A DNA stretch of 25,452 bases from Gracilariopsis chorda (Eukaryota > Rhodophyta > Florideophyceae > Gracilariales > Gracilariaceae), in assembly GCA_003194525.1 (NCBI GenBank), contig NBIV01000769.1, positions 1-25,452 on the forward strand, given 5' to 3'. The position numbers and the translations under genes are program-made. The notes under the pieces were generated by a model. It had not been told where the DNA came from, searched no databases, and saw nothing but the letters and a program-made list of their open reading frames with translations. The number at the start of each line of letters is the position of its first letter. Within the stretch, counting starts at the first letter, position 1. Below are positions 15,891 through 25,322 of the stretch, piece by piece.

Positions 15891-16299
15891 AATTTGGAGC
15901 ACCGTTGTCTTACATACAACCAGCCTACGACTATCTACTGCAAGTTCATTTCGCTTCTCTTTGTAAAAAAAGGCACAAGAAGACTTTGAAATAGTGAAGT
16001 GCAATTTAAGCAAGCCGAAGTGCTGCAAACGTATCCAGGAGTTCTTCCCGATTAAACTTCATTCGACAAAAGCCTCGATGTGAAAATGAGCCAGGTCCAC
16101 ACAACTCCTTGCTCAGCGGAAACCAAAAACGACTACACCAACCACCATTCCTATGACACTAACTTACGAGTGGTACAGAACATCATTAAGGAGTTACTTC
16201 AGCAATTCTTCCAGCACTTGATAGATGGAACCCCAGTATGCAAGTAGATAAGGAAATGCGCCCCAATTACAATCGGGACAGCATATCAACACATTCCGC
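15891..16299. other. Actin 3' flank
   Basis: No gene recognised. As the region just past the actin stop on the minus strand it should hold the actin 3' UTR and poly(A) site. I see no exact AATAAA on that strand close to the stop. Confidence 0.4.
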
Positions 16300-17559
16300 T
16301 TAGAAGCACTTGCGGTGAACAATAGACGGACCCATTTCATCGTAATCAGCCTTAGAAACCCACATCTGCTGGAAGGTAGAGAGGGAGGACAGAATGGAGC
16401 CACCAATCCACACGGAGTACTGGCGCTCCGGTGGTGCAATGACCTTGATCTTCATGGAAGGCGGTGCAACGTCTCAATTTCCTTCTGCACACGGGAGGCA
16501 ATGCCTGCAAACATGGTAGTACCACCAGACATGACAATGTTGTTATACAAGTCCTTACGAATATCAATGTCAGTCTTCATGATAGAGTTGTAGGCTGTGA
16601 GGTGGACACCATTCATTTCGTTTCCGAGCATATCCGGCTTGAAGAGGGCTTCGGGGCACTGGAATCGCTCGGCTTCAACAGTGATGACCTGTCCGTCAGG
16701 AAGCTCGTACTCCTTTTCAAGAGAGGGGTTGGAACCAGCGTTGGCAAGTTCCTTCTCGTAGTCTTCAGCGACGAAGCAGAGTTGCTGCTTGATGTCTCGG
16801 ACAATTTCGAGTTCGGCCGATGTGGTGAATGAATATCCACGTTGTTGCAAAAGCTTGGCCATCCAGGAAGTGAGATCACGTCCAGCGAGATCAATTCGGA
16901 GCACAGCGTGAGGAAGAGAGTAACCCTCGTAGATAGGGACAGTGTGAGTGACACCATCACCTGAGTCAAGCACAATACCAGAGGTACGACCAGAAGCGTA
17001 CAAGGAGAGCACGGCCTGAATCGCGACGTAGAAGGCCGGAATGTTGAAGGTCTCAAACATGATCTGGGTCATACGCTCACGGTTGTTCTTCGGGTTGAGG
17101 GGGGCTTCAGTAAGCAGGACTGGATGCTCAGCGGGGTCAACTCTGAGCTCGGAGTAGAAGGCATGATGCCAGATCTTCTCCATATCGTCCCAATTTGTAA
17201 CGATACCGTGTTCCAGGGGGTACTTGATGATGAGAACACCTCGGCGGGCCATAGCGGTGTCACCAACGTACTCATCCTTTTGGCCAGTGCCTACCATGAT
17301 ACCCTAATGCATTTGGGAAGGAGATCGGCGGAGAATGGATTTTAAAAATGCATTGAGTGACACCAAACGTGGTTAGACGCGTGAAGCGAAAGATGTTAAC
17401 TGTGGAAGGGGTAAAACGGGTGTGCAGACGTACCTTTTGCTTCGGCTTACCGATGACAGCGGGGAAGACGGCCTTCGGGCAGTCTTCACCGGCAATACCG
17501 GTCTTGCAACGGCCGGAACCATTGTCAATGACGACAGCGGGTTTGGAAATACCAGACAT
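16300..17559 (-). CDS. ACT1: Actin (one intron; one single-base frame break)
   Basis: Cytoskeletal actin, an ATP-binding filament subunit. Exon 1 (17559-17434) encodes 42 residues starting '[16 protein letters not shown]'. The intron (17433-17304, 130 nt) runs GTACGT...TTAG in phase 0. Exon 2 (17303-16300) begins '[15 protein letters not shown]' and ends '[10 protein letters not shown]'. Total length is about 376 residues, normal for actin. The phosphate-binding loop 'DNGSGRCK' and 'LDSGDGVTH' are present. At about 16467 one base is missing: after 'EIETL' the frame jumps, and the C-terminal '[19 protein letters not shown]' follows in another frame. Everything else is intact, so I read the break as a sequence error. 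Divergent points are Arg at residue 17, where nearly all actins have Met, and '[14 protein letters not shown]'. A second, pseudogenised copy cannot be excluded. Confidence 0.93.
17304..17433 (-). other. Actin intron
   Basis: 130 nt, donor GTACGT, acceptor GCATTAG. It falls between the codons for '...KPKQK' and 'GIMVG...' (phase 0), and its removal gives exact alignment to the actin family. Confidence 0.9.
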
Positions 17560-17812
17560 ATTGTATAACGTGACGAAGAAGAGACGGAGAAGTGAAGTTG
17601 GGCGTAGAACGCGGTTAACAGGAGCAGAAGGTGGGCGGTTGAACGAAAAAAGCGGCAATCTACCACGAGGGGAGGTGGATCGGGGGGCAAGGAAGTTTGA
17701 TATGCAGTGGGAGGGAGAGGAGAGGACAGTGGGGCTGGGGGCAGAGGGCAGGGAGGCAGTAAGTAGAGCGTGGAGGGAGGTGTCAGGAACTATAATAATG
17801 GCTGAGCACAAG
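17560..17812 (-). promoter_or_regulatory. Actin promoter and pyrimidine-rich leader
   Basis: On the minus strand about 220 bases before the ATG are strongly C/T-rich, and an AT-rich TATA-like CATTATTATA lies at 17791-17800. Pyrimidine-rich leaders are common upstream of strongly expressed actin and ribosomal-protein genes. The start site is not known. Confidence 0.5.
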
Positions 17813-19392
17813 CCGAGGAGAGGGGGTCATGTGGACACCCATTTTAGGCCATGAATCAGTGCGCAGTCAAAAATTCGGGTGAGCGGGCACGAAAACTGGC
17901 AAGCGTATCAGCGGCCAATGGCAGCTATCGAACGGCTGAAAAACGGGCGCGAGCAAATTTTCAACGTTTAAAACGGCGCTCTGCCGCGCGACAATATATG
18001 GACCGCGGGGCGCGCAGCAGGAGAGCATGCCGCCTCATGTGATGGATTACGTGGTCCGCGGAGCAGGCGCCGCTTCAGTGTCAGCACGAGTGCAAGTAGT
18101 GCTGTTTCTGTGTGCGTGTCAGTCCACAGCTTTTCTGTTCATATTATTACTCCTGCCGAGGCGGCCGCTTGAGCGGGCCCTGATGCTGTCGGCGACCATT
18201 ACGCGCCAGCCAATCAGCGTATCTTATCTCTTGTTTCGCTTCGCGCCTACATTGCTGGGGCGTTGCTCGCCTAGGTTTTCACTTCAAACGTTCTTTCTCG
18301 TATTGCCCCGCGCGCACTGTAAGCTGTGTGCGGTCCAGACGCAGGACCGATGGCTATCGCCGACTGTACGTGTATATGTTCTTCCCGACTTGGCGTTACA
18401 GTGTCGGACTTTGCCGCAGGCCAAAATCTTACCCTTTATCAATACTATCGTTCCTTTTTTTTTGCGGCAGGCTCCCCTTGTAGCAAGGGTACCACTCTTC
18501 TTGGCTCGAAGGCTGGACCAATATTCACCCGTAGTAGAGTGTTAACCCAGGTGGGTTCAATTCGAGTAAAGTGGCGATCTATAGAGCTGCATCAATCTTT
18601 ATGAACTTCCCTTGTCTCCCGCACTTCCGGCCAAGCCACCAACAGTTGGACAGTTTTCTGCACCTGGATTCTCGAAGCCCCCGCGATGGGCACCAGTTAG
18701 ACACGTCACAGCAAGGCGATACGTGGTGTGCTGGGTTCTGTAAACAGTCACACAGATCAACAGATGGAACCTCATTGCTGTTTCACGTCGCAGCCTACCT
18801 TCGTACATAAAACCGCCTCAGCTTGCACACTCCCAACATCTTTTTGCGACGCGCTGATGGGCGAGAGGATGAGCGCTGAAGAGCCTGGCGAGTAGTGCTG
18901 GTTGTGTGAGACGACTGGGGCACAAAGGTGTCTGGCCAGACACGGGAAGAAGGTGGACAACAATACTTGTATCCAGGAGCTCTCACGATGTCATGCTGTT
19001 GCCGTTGTCGCCGATGTGAATTGGCTCCGAGTGCGTCTCAAATCGATTTGCACCCTCCAATCCTGATTGAACACGTGGTGTCGTGGCTGTCGTGTGTTGC
19101 GACTTTGATCCCCAAAATTGGCCAAACGTTGCCGGTTTTCCACTTGATCCGCAGCCCCGTGAACGTTTCGGTTTCCCACGAACTTCTTTGCCTGCATCTT
19201 TGTACTATCCGGTGCATCAGCACAATCTTGATCTGTGCACCAACGGGACGGTCGTAATATCTCCACTATCAACACGTACCTTCACGCTCTCATATCAAGC
19301 CCTTCTCAATTCTACAAAACCTCCGCATCAGCGCGCGGTCTGTTAAGGAGAGAAAACGCGCCCGTCAAGTGCGAATCGATGAATCACAAGTC
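17813..19392. other. Divergent intergenic region between actin and the karyopherin
   Basis: About 1.6 kb with no gene I can name. CCAAT boxes lie at 17915-17919 and 18210-18214 on the plus strand, and a CArG-like CCATATATTG (minus strand) at 17992-18001. Two plus-strand ORF pieces look mildly protein-like: from the ATG near 18350 ('LYQYYRSFFFAAGSPCSKG') and 19065-19346 ('FDPQNWPNVAGFPLDPQPRE'). They might be exons of a small gene or chance ORFs. A T9 tract followed by GCGGCAG at about 18452-18470 could be a splice acceptor. Confidence 0.4.
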
Positions 19393-22300
19393 ATGACAGC
19401 ACAACAGTCAGCAGAACGCATTTATTACATTCTCAAGGACGCTCTCACCCAACAAGCCGAAGTACGAAAGCGAGCAGAGAAAGCCTTGCGAGATGCCGAA
19501 GAGAAGGAAGACTATTTTGCCTCCCTGGCTGCGATAGCCACCGCCCCAAACGATCAGGCCGAGTCACAAGTACGCTGGTTGGCCGCCGTGTGCGGAAAAA
19601 AACGCCGTTTTTCGATCATGGCGCCGTCGGGTATCTCGTTCTTCTGTTACCGACGAAGAGCGCGAATACGTCCGCTCATGTCTTCTTTCCGCGCTTGGAG
19701 AACCACAGTCCACCATTTCCACTCAAATTTCTGTGTGGATTTCGTACATTGCGCGGGTCGGACTTTCCCCAACGACTGGCCTAATATTCTCAGTGATCTC
19801 GTGCAAGCGTCTAAAAAAGAAGATGGTTCTGTGGTGTTGCACGCGCTTGTTACTTTGGATATGGTGTTGAAAGCAACTGGCATCTCGACGCTTGATTCCT
19901 CATCGAAGGGCTTTGTATCGCGTTGCACCAATGGTGTTCTCCGAGTTGCATAACCAGTTTTTGTAACAGTTTAAACATTCTCTTGCAGAATGCAGCCCCC
20001 GAGGAACAACTTAAGATGCATTTTGACGTCTTGGTACGTTGCATGAAAGAGCTTTCGACGTTTGATTAACTACGGATGCGGAGAATCCTGCCGACATTGC
20101 CCAGCTGCCAAGCGTTATGTCCAAGATCGTTGAATACCCGGATGTGTTCATGCGTGGCGCCACGATTGGAACAGAGTTTCAGATCCGTCTCAGTCACCTT
20201 GCATCCAAACTTGTACGAGTAATGCATGAGGGACATCCTGTGCAATTCCAAGCTTACTTGCCCACCTTTTTAAAGCTCTACTACGACACGATCATATCCT
20301 ACACCCCTGGGGTATCGCATGATCGCACCTGTTACCAAGCTGCATTGTTTTCTCAAGAATGTTGCACAATGTCCTTCGTACAGAATTAACAGCACGACGA
20401 TTGCGCAGTTTAAGGCTGCCCCAAACTTGAATCCAAAGCCACAAGGGCAAGCATCAGCTGACACATGCCGCGATATCGTTCTGCTGTTCTTTTGATGACG
20501 ACAGAACAGACCTTCTAATTGAAGCTATGATCACCAAGATCTTTGTATTGACCAAACGAGAAGTGGAGACATGGGCGGCGGATCCAGAGTCTCTGATTCT
20601 GGATGAGGATGCGGCCGGAATGGGGAGCTCAAAGCCTGCGGCACGAATGTGAAGAGCTGTTCAAAATGCTTCTGATCCGGGACAAACCTCGGATCGTTCC
20701 AAAGATCCTCAAGTTGGCTGAAGCGGTTTCGAAGGACAAACCTCTAATGCTTGACGCGTGCTATAGAGCAGTTGGGCGGGCTGTTTACGACATTCAGGGG
20801 GCATTTGACTTTGAAGTGTGGTTAAATGGACATCTTGGGGCGATCTTGCAGTCGGACTATAGCGACAACCTCGGAGAGCGCATCATTCAGGCGCGAACGG
20901 CGTGGCTTGTGGCTCAGTTTGCAGAACAGCTAACGAGAGACTCTCGAAGAGTGATAACCCTTTGTTAGTTCGTCTGGTGACTTTTATGGAACGTGACTTG
21001 GTGGTTGCGTTGACTGCGGCTAAAGCGATCCAGACACTTGCGGAGGATTCTGGGGTTTCATGCGGGCGATTTTGCGGCGCATCTGCACGTGTGCCTGGAG
21101 AATTGCTTCCGGTTGATGACCAAGTGTGACGCGTTTGAAACAAAACGGGATATACTTGGGACTGTTACGTGTCTTGTGGAACGGTGCTTGCCGCAGCACG
21201 TTGCGGGGGAAGTGGAGTTGATTGCGACGGCTTTACCCCAAATGTGGGAAACACTGGAGTGATCTCCGAACATACGAATGAACGACTGATGGAGAAAAGA
21301 GACCTGGAGGGTGGGCTGGACGTTAGCGGACTTCACGAGAAGAGCTCTGGTGGGGAGGTGTTGCTGCGGACGTCGATTGTGGGACTGCTGACAGCTCTAA
21401 TGCGCAAAGTAGGCGCTGTTTGCGTGCAAGTGGAGAGAATGAATCGGATGGTTATTGCGGTGCTGCAATTCTCGCTGGACATGTCGAAGGAGGGAGGCGG
21501 TCTGTATCTGGTTGAGGAAGGATGTGAGCTATGGAGCGCTTTGATTGCAGCCAGTACCAAGTATACGAAGGAAGTGCGAATGCTATTCCCGATGACGGAA
21601 AGAATCCTGGGTGTGGACTTTGACAACCTTCGCGAGGTGTTCCGCGTGATGGAGAGCTACGCGCTGCTTGGGGGGGATGAATTTATGAATGAATTTGGGG
21701 ATGCACTGAAATCGATCCTGATGAGGGCGCTGGGGGCTGTGAAGGACCGCGGCTGTCTGGCGGCTGCGGATATTCTTAACAGTATGTTGATTCGATTCCC
21801 TGGACAGGGGGTGCGATACATGGCGGAGATTCTGCGGGACATGTTGGCGAAGGTGTTTGCGAAACGGGAGAGTCAGGTTGTGAGTTGCGCGTTTGTGGGA
21901 CTGCTTGCTAGGGCAGTTTTGACGAACATTGAGGAGTTTGAGACGTTGGTATTGGAAAGGGATGAAAGCAAGTGCGTGGATTTGATGGACTGCTTGGTGG
22001 AGAACTTGGATGCAATGTATGGGTTGGCGATACGGAAGAGAACGGTTGCTTGCCTATGCATGGTTATGAGACGGTACTGGGCGAGTGAGGCGATTCGGAT
22101 GCGATTCGGTGCGGTGGCTAGTGTGATTGTGCAGGTGGTACGGCAGGAAGAGAACGCGGGAAACGAGACGGGGCTGGCGGGGAGGGAGGGAAGGAGTTTG
22201 CGCTGCTGGTTGCCAAGTACGGGGAGGAGGCTAGCGGCGGGGTTGAAGGAGACGGCGTTGCTGCGGGCGGTGTAGTGCTGCCCGGCGATGATCGAGCGGC

Positions 22301-22466
22301 GGCGGTGCGGAATATGGACGGGAGCGGGGCGATTGAAGTGCGTGCGTTGGCGACGGGGCTGGTACAGGCGCTTCGCGCACTTGGGGAGGCGCAGTGGCAG
22401 AGCGCAGTGCGTGCGGTGGATGGCGCTGTGCTGCAGCAGCTTGAGGCGCTACTTTGCGTGCGGTGA
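19393..22466 (+). CDS. Importin-11/Kap120-type karyopherin (multiple single-base frame breaks)
   Basis: A nuclear transport receptor of the importin-beta superfamily, built of HEAT repeats, that carries cargo through nuclear pores under Ran control. The N-terminus 'IYYILKDALTQQAEVRKRAE' with 'VRWLAAVCGK' is the importin-beta N-terminal (Ran-binding) domain. Later 'VETWAADPESL', 'YRAVGRAVYDIQGAFDFEVW', 'CLVERCLPQH', 'LVEEGCELWSALI' and the end 'GEAQWQSAVRAVDGAVLQQL' match the importin-11 family in order. Total length is about 1,000 residues, as in the family. The ATG at 19393 is the first usable one. The frame breaks near 19599, 19757-19770, 19871, 19960, 20067, 20311, 20492, 20617, 20932, 21055, about 21260-21330 and 22187. 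Nearly all are one extra or one missing base in a homopolymer, and I see no nonsense substitution between them. Alternatives are a recent pseudogene or tiny introns; I favour sequence error. Confidence 0.85.
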
Positions 22467-22789
22467 CATGCCGTCAATTCACTTACTGCGAGCCGCGCTC
22501 ATGGGTGGGCGCTCGGGTGGAACGGCGCTTTTTCGGGGGTTTGTTTGTGCGCGAATTTGAGCTGTTGCAATTGTTGCGTGCTGTTGTGCTGCGAGAGGGT
22601 GTCATAAGATAGCTGCAGCACGCTCGCTCGCTGTGCGGATTGCTGCCTGCGCCATTTGGTTTTTCCGATTTGAGCTGGAGGAGCTACAGGGGGTAAAGGT
22701 AAAGGCTTACCGCCACCTCGGTGCTGGTTTGTTGGTGGCGTGCTTCCCTGCCTCCGTGTGTGTGCGTCTCTCTGGAGAAGACTGTTGTC
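22467..22789 (+). other. Intergenic between the karyopherin and the zinc-finger gene
   Basis: 323 bases, GC-rich, no ORF or RNA recognised. It must hold the karyopherin terminator and the promoter of the next gene on the same strand. No clear AATAAA or TATA box is visible. Confidence 0.4.
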
Positions 22790-23415
22790 ATGGAGCGAGT
22801 TGGCGGGCCGTGTTGCGCGGGCGCGGTGCGCTTTGCATCCGCCTTAGAATTGCTTAGCCATGTTGCGCTTGGACATTGCTCACCTGCATCGGGCGCCGCG
22901 TCGAGCGCCGCCGCGTGGCGAGGCGTGCGTGCCGTCAAAGCGCCCGTTGCTCCGTCCAGATTCTGCCACATCTGTTCGAGGACGGGCAGCAAAGTTCGTA
23001 TCATCTCGTGCCATAATGTTCGTTCCGGGCGTTGCAGAAAGGTTATCTGCGACAAGTGCTTCTCCGAGTAGGTGACTTGCTCCCTCGCGCCCCTTTTTCT
23101 CTGTGGTTCGAGTCGTGCGTTGAGTTGCTGACCCCCTTTCTTCGCGTGCGGCGGTGCTTTAGATTTGGGTGGGATTGGGGCACGGCGTGCAGGGGGGAGT
23201 GGTTGTGTACGCATTGTAGAGGACAGTGTCCTGAGAGGGCGCAATGTTCTGTGTATAGAAGGACTAATGAACGACGTAGGGAGCTTCTGCTGAGCCGTCG
23301 TGGAGGACGTACTGCCATTTTCAAGACGAGACGCGCTGCTAGACTACCGCCTACTTGTCAACCACTCCACTTCGTACCACCGCCTTCTTCGTCTTCACCC
23401 GCGCCGCACCAGTGA
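22790..23415 (+). CDS. CDCA7-type 4CXXC zinc-finger protein
   Basis: Two exons, 22790-23067 and 23163-23415, encode 176 residues. The C-terminal half matches the zf-4CXXC_R1 domain (CDCA7 / monoamine-oxidase A repressor R1 type). Cysteines fall at 59, 62, 74, 82, 87, 90, 102, 108, 111, 115 and 121, with 'FCHICSR', 'VICDKC' and 'EWLCTHCRGQC' as landmarks. In animals CDCA7 recruits the HELLS remodeller to hemimethylated DNA; other family members are fused to JmjC or act alone. The intron is required: without it the frame stops at TAG 23069 before the second half of the finger. The protein is small, with a low-complexity Ala/Ser-rich N-terminus and a basic, Pro-rich tail. It lacks the usual 'CNCSFCR' ending, so its exact class is unclear. 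An AATAAA follows at 23469. Confidence 0.75.
23068..23162 (+). other. Intron of the CDCA7-type gene
   Basis: 95 nt, donor GTAGGT, acceptor GCTTTAG. Splicing joins 'KCFSE' to 'FGWDWGTAC' in frame and restores the Cys pattern. Confidence 0.75.
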
Positions 23416-23468
23416 ACTCTTTTTTTACTCTGTACATTCGCTTTTACGGCTCACGTTGAATTCGATGA

Positions 23469-23474
23469 ATAAAT
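23469..23474 (+). terminator. Poly(A) signal of the CDCA7-type gene
   Basis: AATAAA 54 bases after the stop codon at 23413-23415, in a normal position for polyadenylation. Confidence 0.4.
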
Positions 23475-23585
23475 GATGGCGCCGCCCCCACTCCGCTCGC
23501 TGTGTTGCTTTTTCTTTTTCTTTTGAACACCACAGCCGCCGACAAACTGTGCTTGCGCGGACGAGCACCACTTGCGTCCCTGGCG

Positions 23586-24008
23586 ATGAGCGCCCCCGGC
23601 AGCAGCGGCGGCGGCGGCAGCGGACCCGGAGGCGGCAACGCGCGTCCCGTCGCGTCAGCGCCGTCACCGTCATCTGCAGTAGTGCACCAGCTCTCCCAGT
23701 CAATCGCCACAGATCTTTCCACAGCCCCCCTTTGCACGCCGCACATCGGCGCAGCCCAATCCACAGCGCACGCCTTTCTCGCCGTGGAACGCCACATAAC
23801 GGCCACTTCGGAAATGCTCAACGCCGCTATTGCCCATTCTAACCGCCTGTCACAATTGGCTAATAGTTGGACTTCCATTGCTCAGGGCCACGACGTGCTG
23901 GGCAGCGCCTTGGATGATTCTTCCAAACGCGTTGCTGGCAGGCGATTGAGCTCCATGCAGTTGCAGCCTACCACCGTGCTTGATGACTGTGACATTGATA
24001 GCGGCTAG
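23586..24008 (+). CDS. Small helical protein, weakly like DASH/Dam1 subunit Dad1
   Basis: 140 residues from the ATG at 23586. The first 35 residues are a Gly/Ser/Pro/Ala-rich disordered tail; a longer upstream reading exists but lacks an ATG. Residues about 60-100 form amphipathic helix, with 'TATSEMLNAAIAHSN' then 'RLSQLANSWTSI'. The spacing of Ile-Ala, Leu, Leu-Ala and Trp resembles the short conserved core of Dad1, a kinetochore-microtubule ring subunit that is otherwise only 60-90 residues long. This is a visual match over about 20 residues, so the assignment is tentative. The acidic C-terminus ends 'DDCDIDSG'. The TAG stop overlaps the stop of the convergent gene on the other strand. Confidence 0.6.
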   Translation: MSAPGSSGGGGSGPGGGNARPVASAPSPSSAVVHQLSQSIATDLSTAPLCTPHIGAAQSTAHAFLAVERHITATSEMLNAAIAHSNRLSQLANSWTSIAQGHDVLGSALDDSSKRVAGRRLSSMQLQPTTVLDDCDIDSG

Positions 24009-24737
24009 CTTTGTGACTGCTTTTTGTGGAGGAGGTTTGTTAACGTCGTTAGAAACAGAGCGCCGCACAGTGTGAGCGCCATCATTTTGAGCGGCTTGTG
24101 TTTTCTGGACGTCGATTTGTGACCGCTTTGGGAGAGACGGCTCATCATTGCTTTTGGCGAGAAGCGTATGCATCGGTTCAAGTCGCTTGGACAGGATTCG
24201 GAACGTTGGATGACCGTGTTGGTGGACACGCTTGCAGTTTTGTTATGCGCCAGCTCCGGTTTGCCGCGCGGCTTGGAGTGCTCTACGACGGCACGTTTTT
24301 CTCGTTTCACATGCAGTGCTGCTTCGTGTTGAATTTCTGTCTGTAAAACCATGAATGGTCACCTCTGCGTTTCGTAGTTGTGCGTCCTTTCTCTTCACGT
24401 CTTTTCGAAGTTCGTCGTTTTCACTCTTCAACAGTTCTAGACGCGCCTGTTGCATGCGAACCAGTTTTTTCAACATCAGGTTCTTGGAGTGCATCGTCTC
24501 CATCATTCTTGAAATGTCGTTCATCAGTACTGGTTTGTCATTCTCGTTGGATTCTGTGCTTTTGTATGAGGCTGTTGTGCCTTCCTGAGCGCTGCTGCTC
24601 GACGATTGCGCTGGCCTTTGCTTGACGGCTTGGCTCTCGACTTGCTTCGTGCTTGTTGACGAGCTTGAACCGCCTGTTATGTCCACCAGTACGTCTTGGC
24701 TGGTTGTTTGGGATGACTTTGGCTCAGATGTAGACAT
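24005..24737 (-). CDS. Coiled-coil protein with a C-terminal membrane anchor
   Basis: I do not recognise the family. From the ATG at 24737 a Ser/Thr/Gln-rich disordered region (about 80 residues) leads into a coiled coil ('MMETMHSKNLMLKKLVRMQQ', then Leu/Glu/Lys heptads). The frame opened at 24737 runs out at 24243, but the better continuation switches frame near 24345. It continues the helix ('TEIQHEAALHVKREKRAVVE'), a basic Ser-rich stretch, a hydrophobic segment 'MALTLCGALFLTTLTNLL' and 'HKKQSQS', then TAG. The end looks like a tail anchor, as in SNARE-like or organelle-surface proteins. The frame switch can be either a 22-nt GT...AG intron (24362-24341) or one extra base in the A4 run at 24345-24348. 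The second fits the error pattern of the region better. It is convergent with the Dad1-like gene. Confidence 0.6.
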
Positions 24738-25030
24738 ATTGAACCACCCTCTTAACCAACACTCTTTGCGCTTCACCTGCTTTTCGGTGGAGTGCACCGG
24801 GTTATCGTGCTGGGCTACTGAGAAAAGGTGGCGCACTGCTTTCAATCACATGCACTCTTTTAACTACACTGTCACGTCAGGACAAGGACACTACGTTGCG
24901 ACAAGCCACATCTACCTTTGTACCCTTTCGTACTGGGCCCATTGTGTACTGAGTCAGTACTACTGACCGTCTACTGCGACCGCCCTTGCATTGCGCAATC
25001 TTCACTTCACCGCCTTGCTATTCTTGTTTC
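24738..25030. promoter_or_regulatory. Upstream region of the coiled-coil gene with an AP-1/GCN4-like palindrome
   Basis: At 24946-24960 is GTACTGAGTCAGTAC, an inverted repeat centred on TGAGTCA, the classical bZIP (AP-1/GCN4) binding core. It lies about 210 bases upstream of the ATG of the minus-strand gene. Its function is inferred from the motif only. The rest of the stretch has no ORF I can support. Confidence 0.35.
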
Positions 25031-25070
25031 TAGCCGTTTGCAAAAGCGATGATGATGTGTACACCACTCA

Positions 25071-25322
25071 CCCGTGAGGAACAACGCACCGCATCATTGC
25101 CATCGGCTGTGTGGCGATGTCGCAGGTGCGGGTTGAAACCAACCCCCTTTTGCTGCCTTTTTCTTTGAGGCGGCGGCTTTCTTTTTGCCGCATCAGTATG
25201 ACCGTTGCTGCCACACTCGCTTTGCAAACATCACACACGTTGCCAGTCCGCAACGGCTGCGGAATTAACAGATGCAAATCAAGAGATCTGTCGTTGGTCC
25301 CGTCATTTGCATCTTGCTGCAT
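25071..25322 (-). CDS. Possible partial exon, unknown product
   Basis: An 84-residue minus-strand frame beginning near 25322 contains 'RSLDLHLLIPQPLRTG', 'VCDVCKASVAATVIL' with a CxxC pair, and then a Lys/Arg-rich segment. It ends in a TGA that overlaps a good splice donor (GG|GTGAGT, intron starting about 25072), so it could be a 5' exon. The neighbouring frame over 25140-25200 is Lys/Ala-rich and equally plausible, and homopolymer errors may again shift the frame. No domain is recognised, and the gene may extend beyond the right edge. Confidence 0.25.

Noticed and set aside
18027..18545. Plus-strand 172-codon ORF between actin and the karyopherin
   Set aside because: Composition is Leu/Arg-rich with no pattern, and the alternative frame over the same bases looks equally plausible. 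Not supportable as a gene.
19963..19988. 26-nt GT...AG intron in the karyopherin gene
   Set aside because: Keeping these bases and allowing one extra T in the T5 run gives a better helical continuation in frame, so an indel explains it without an intron.
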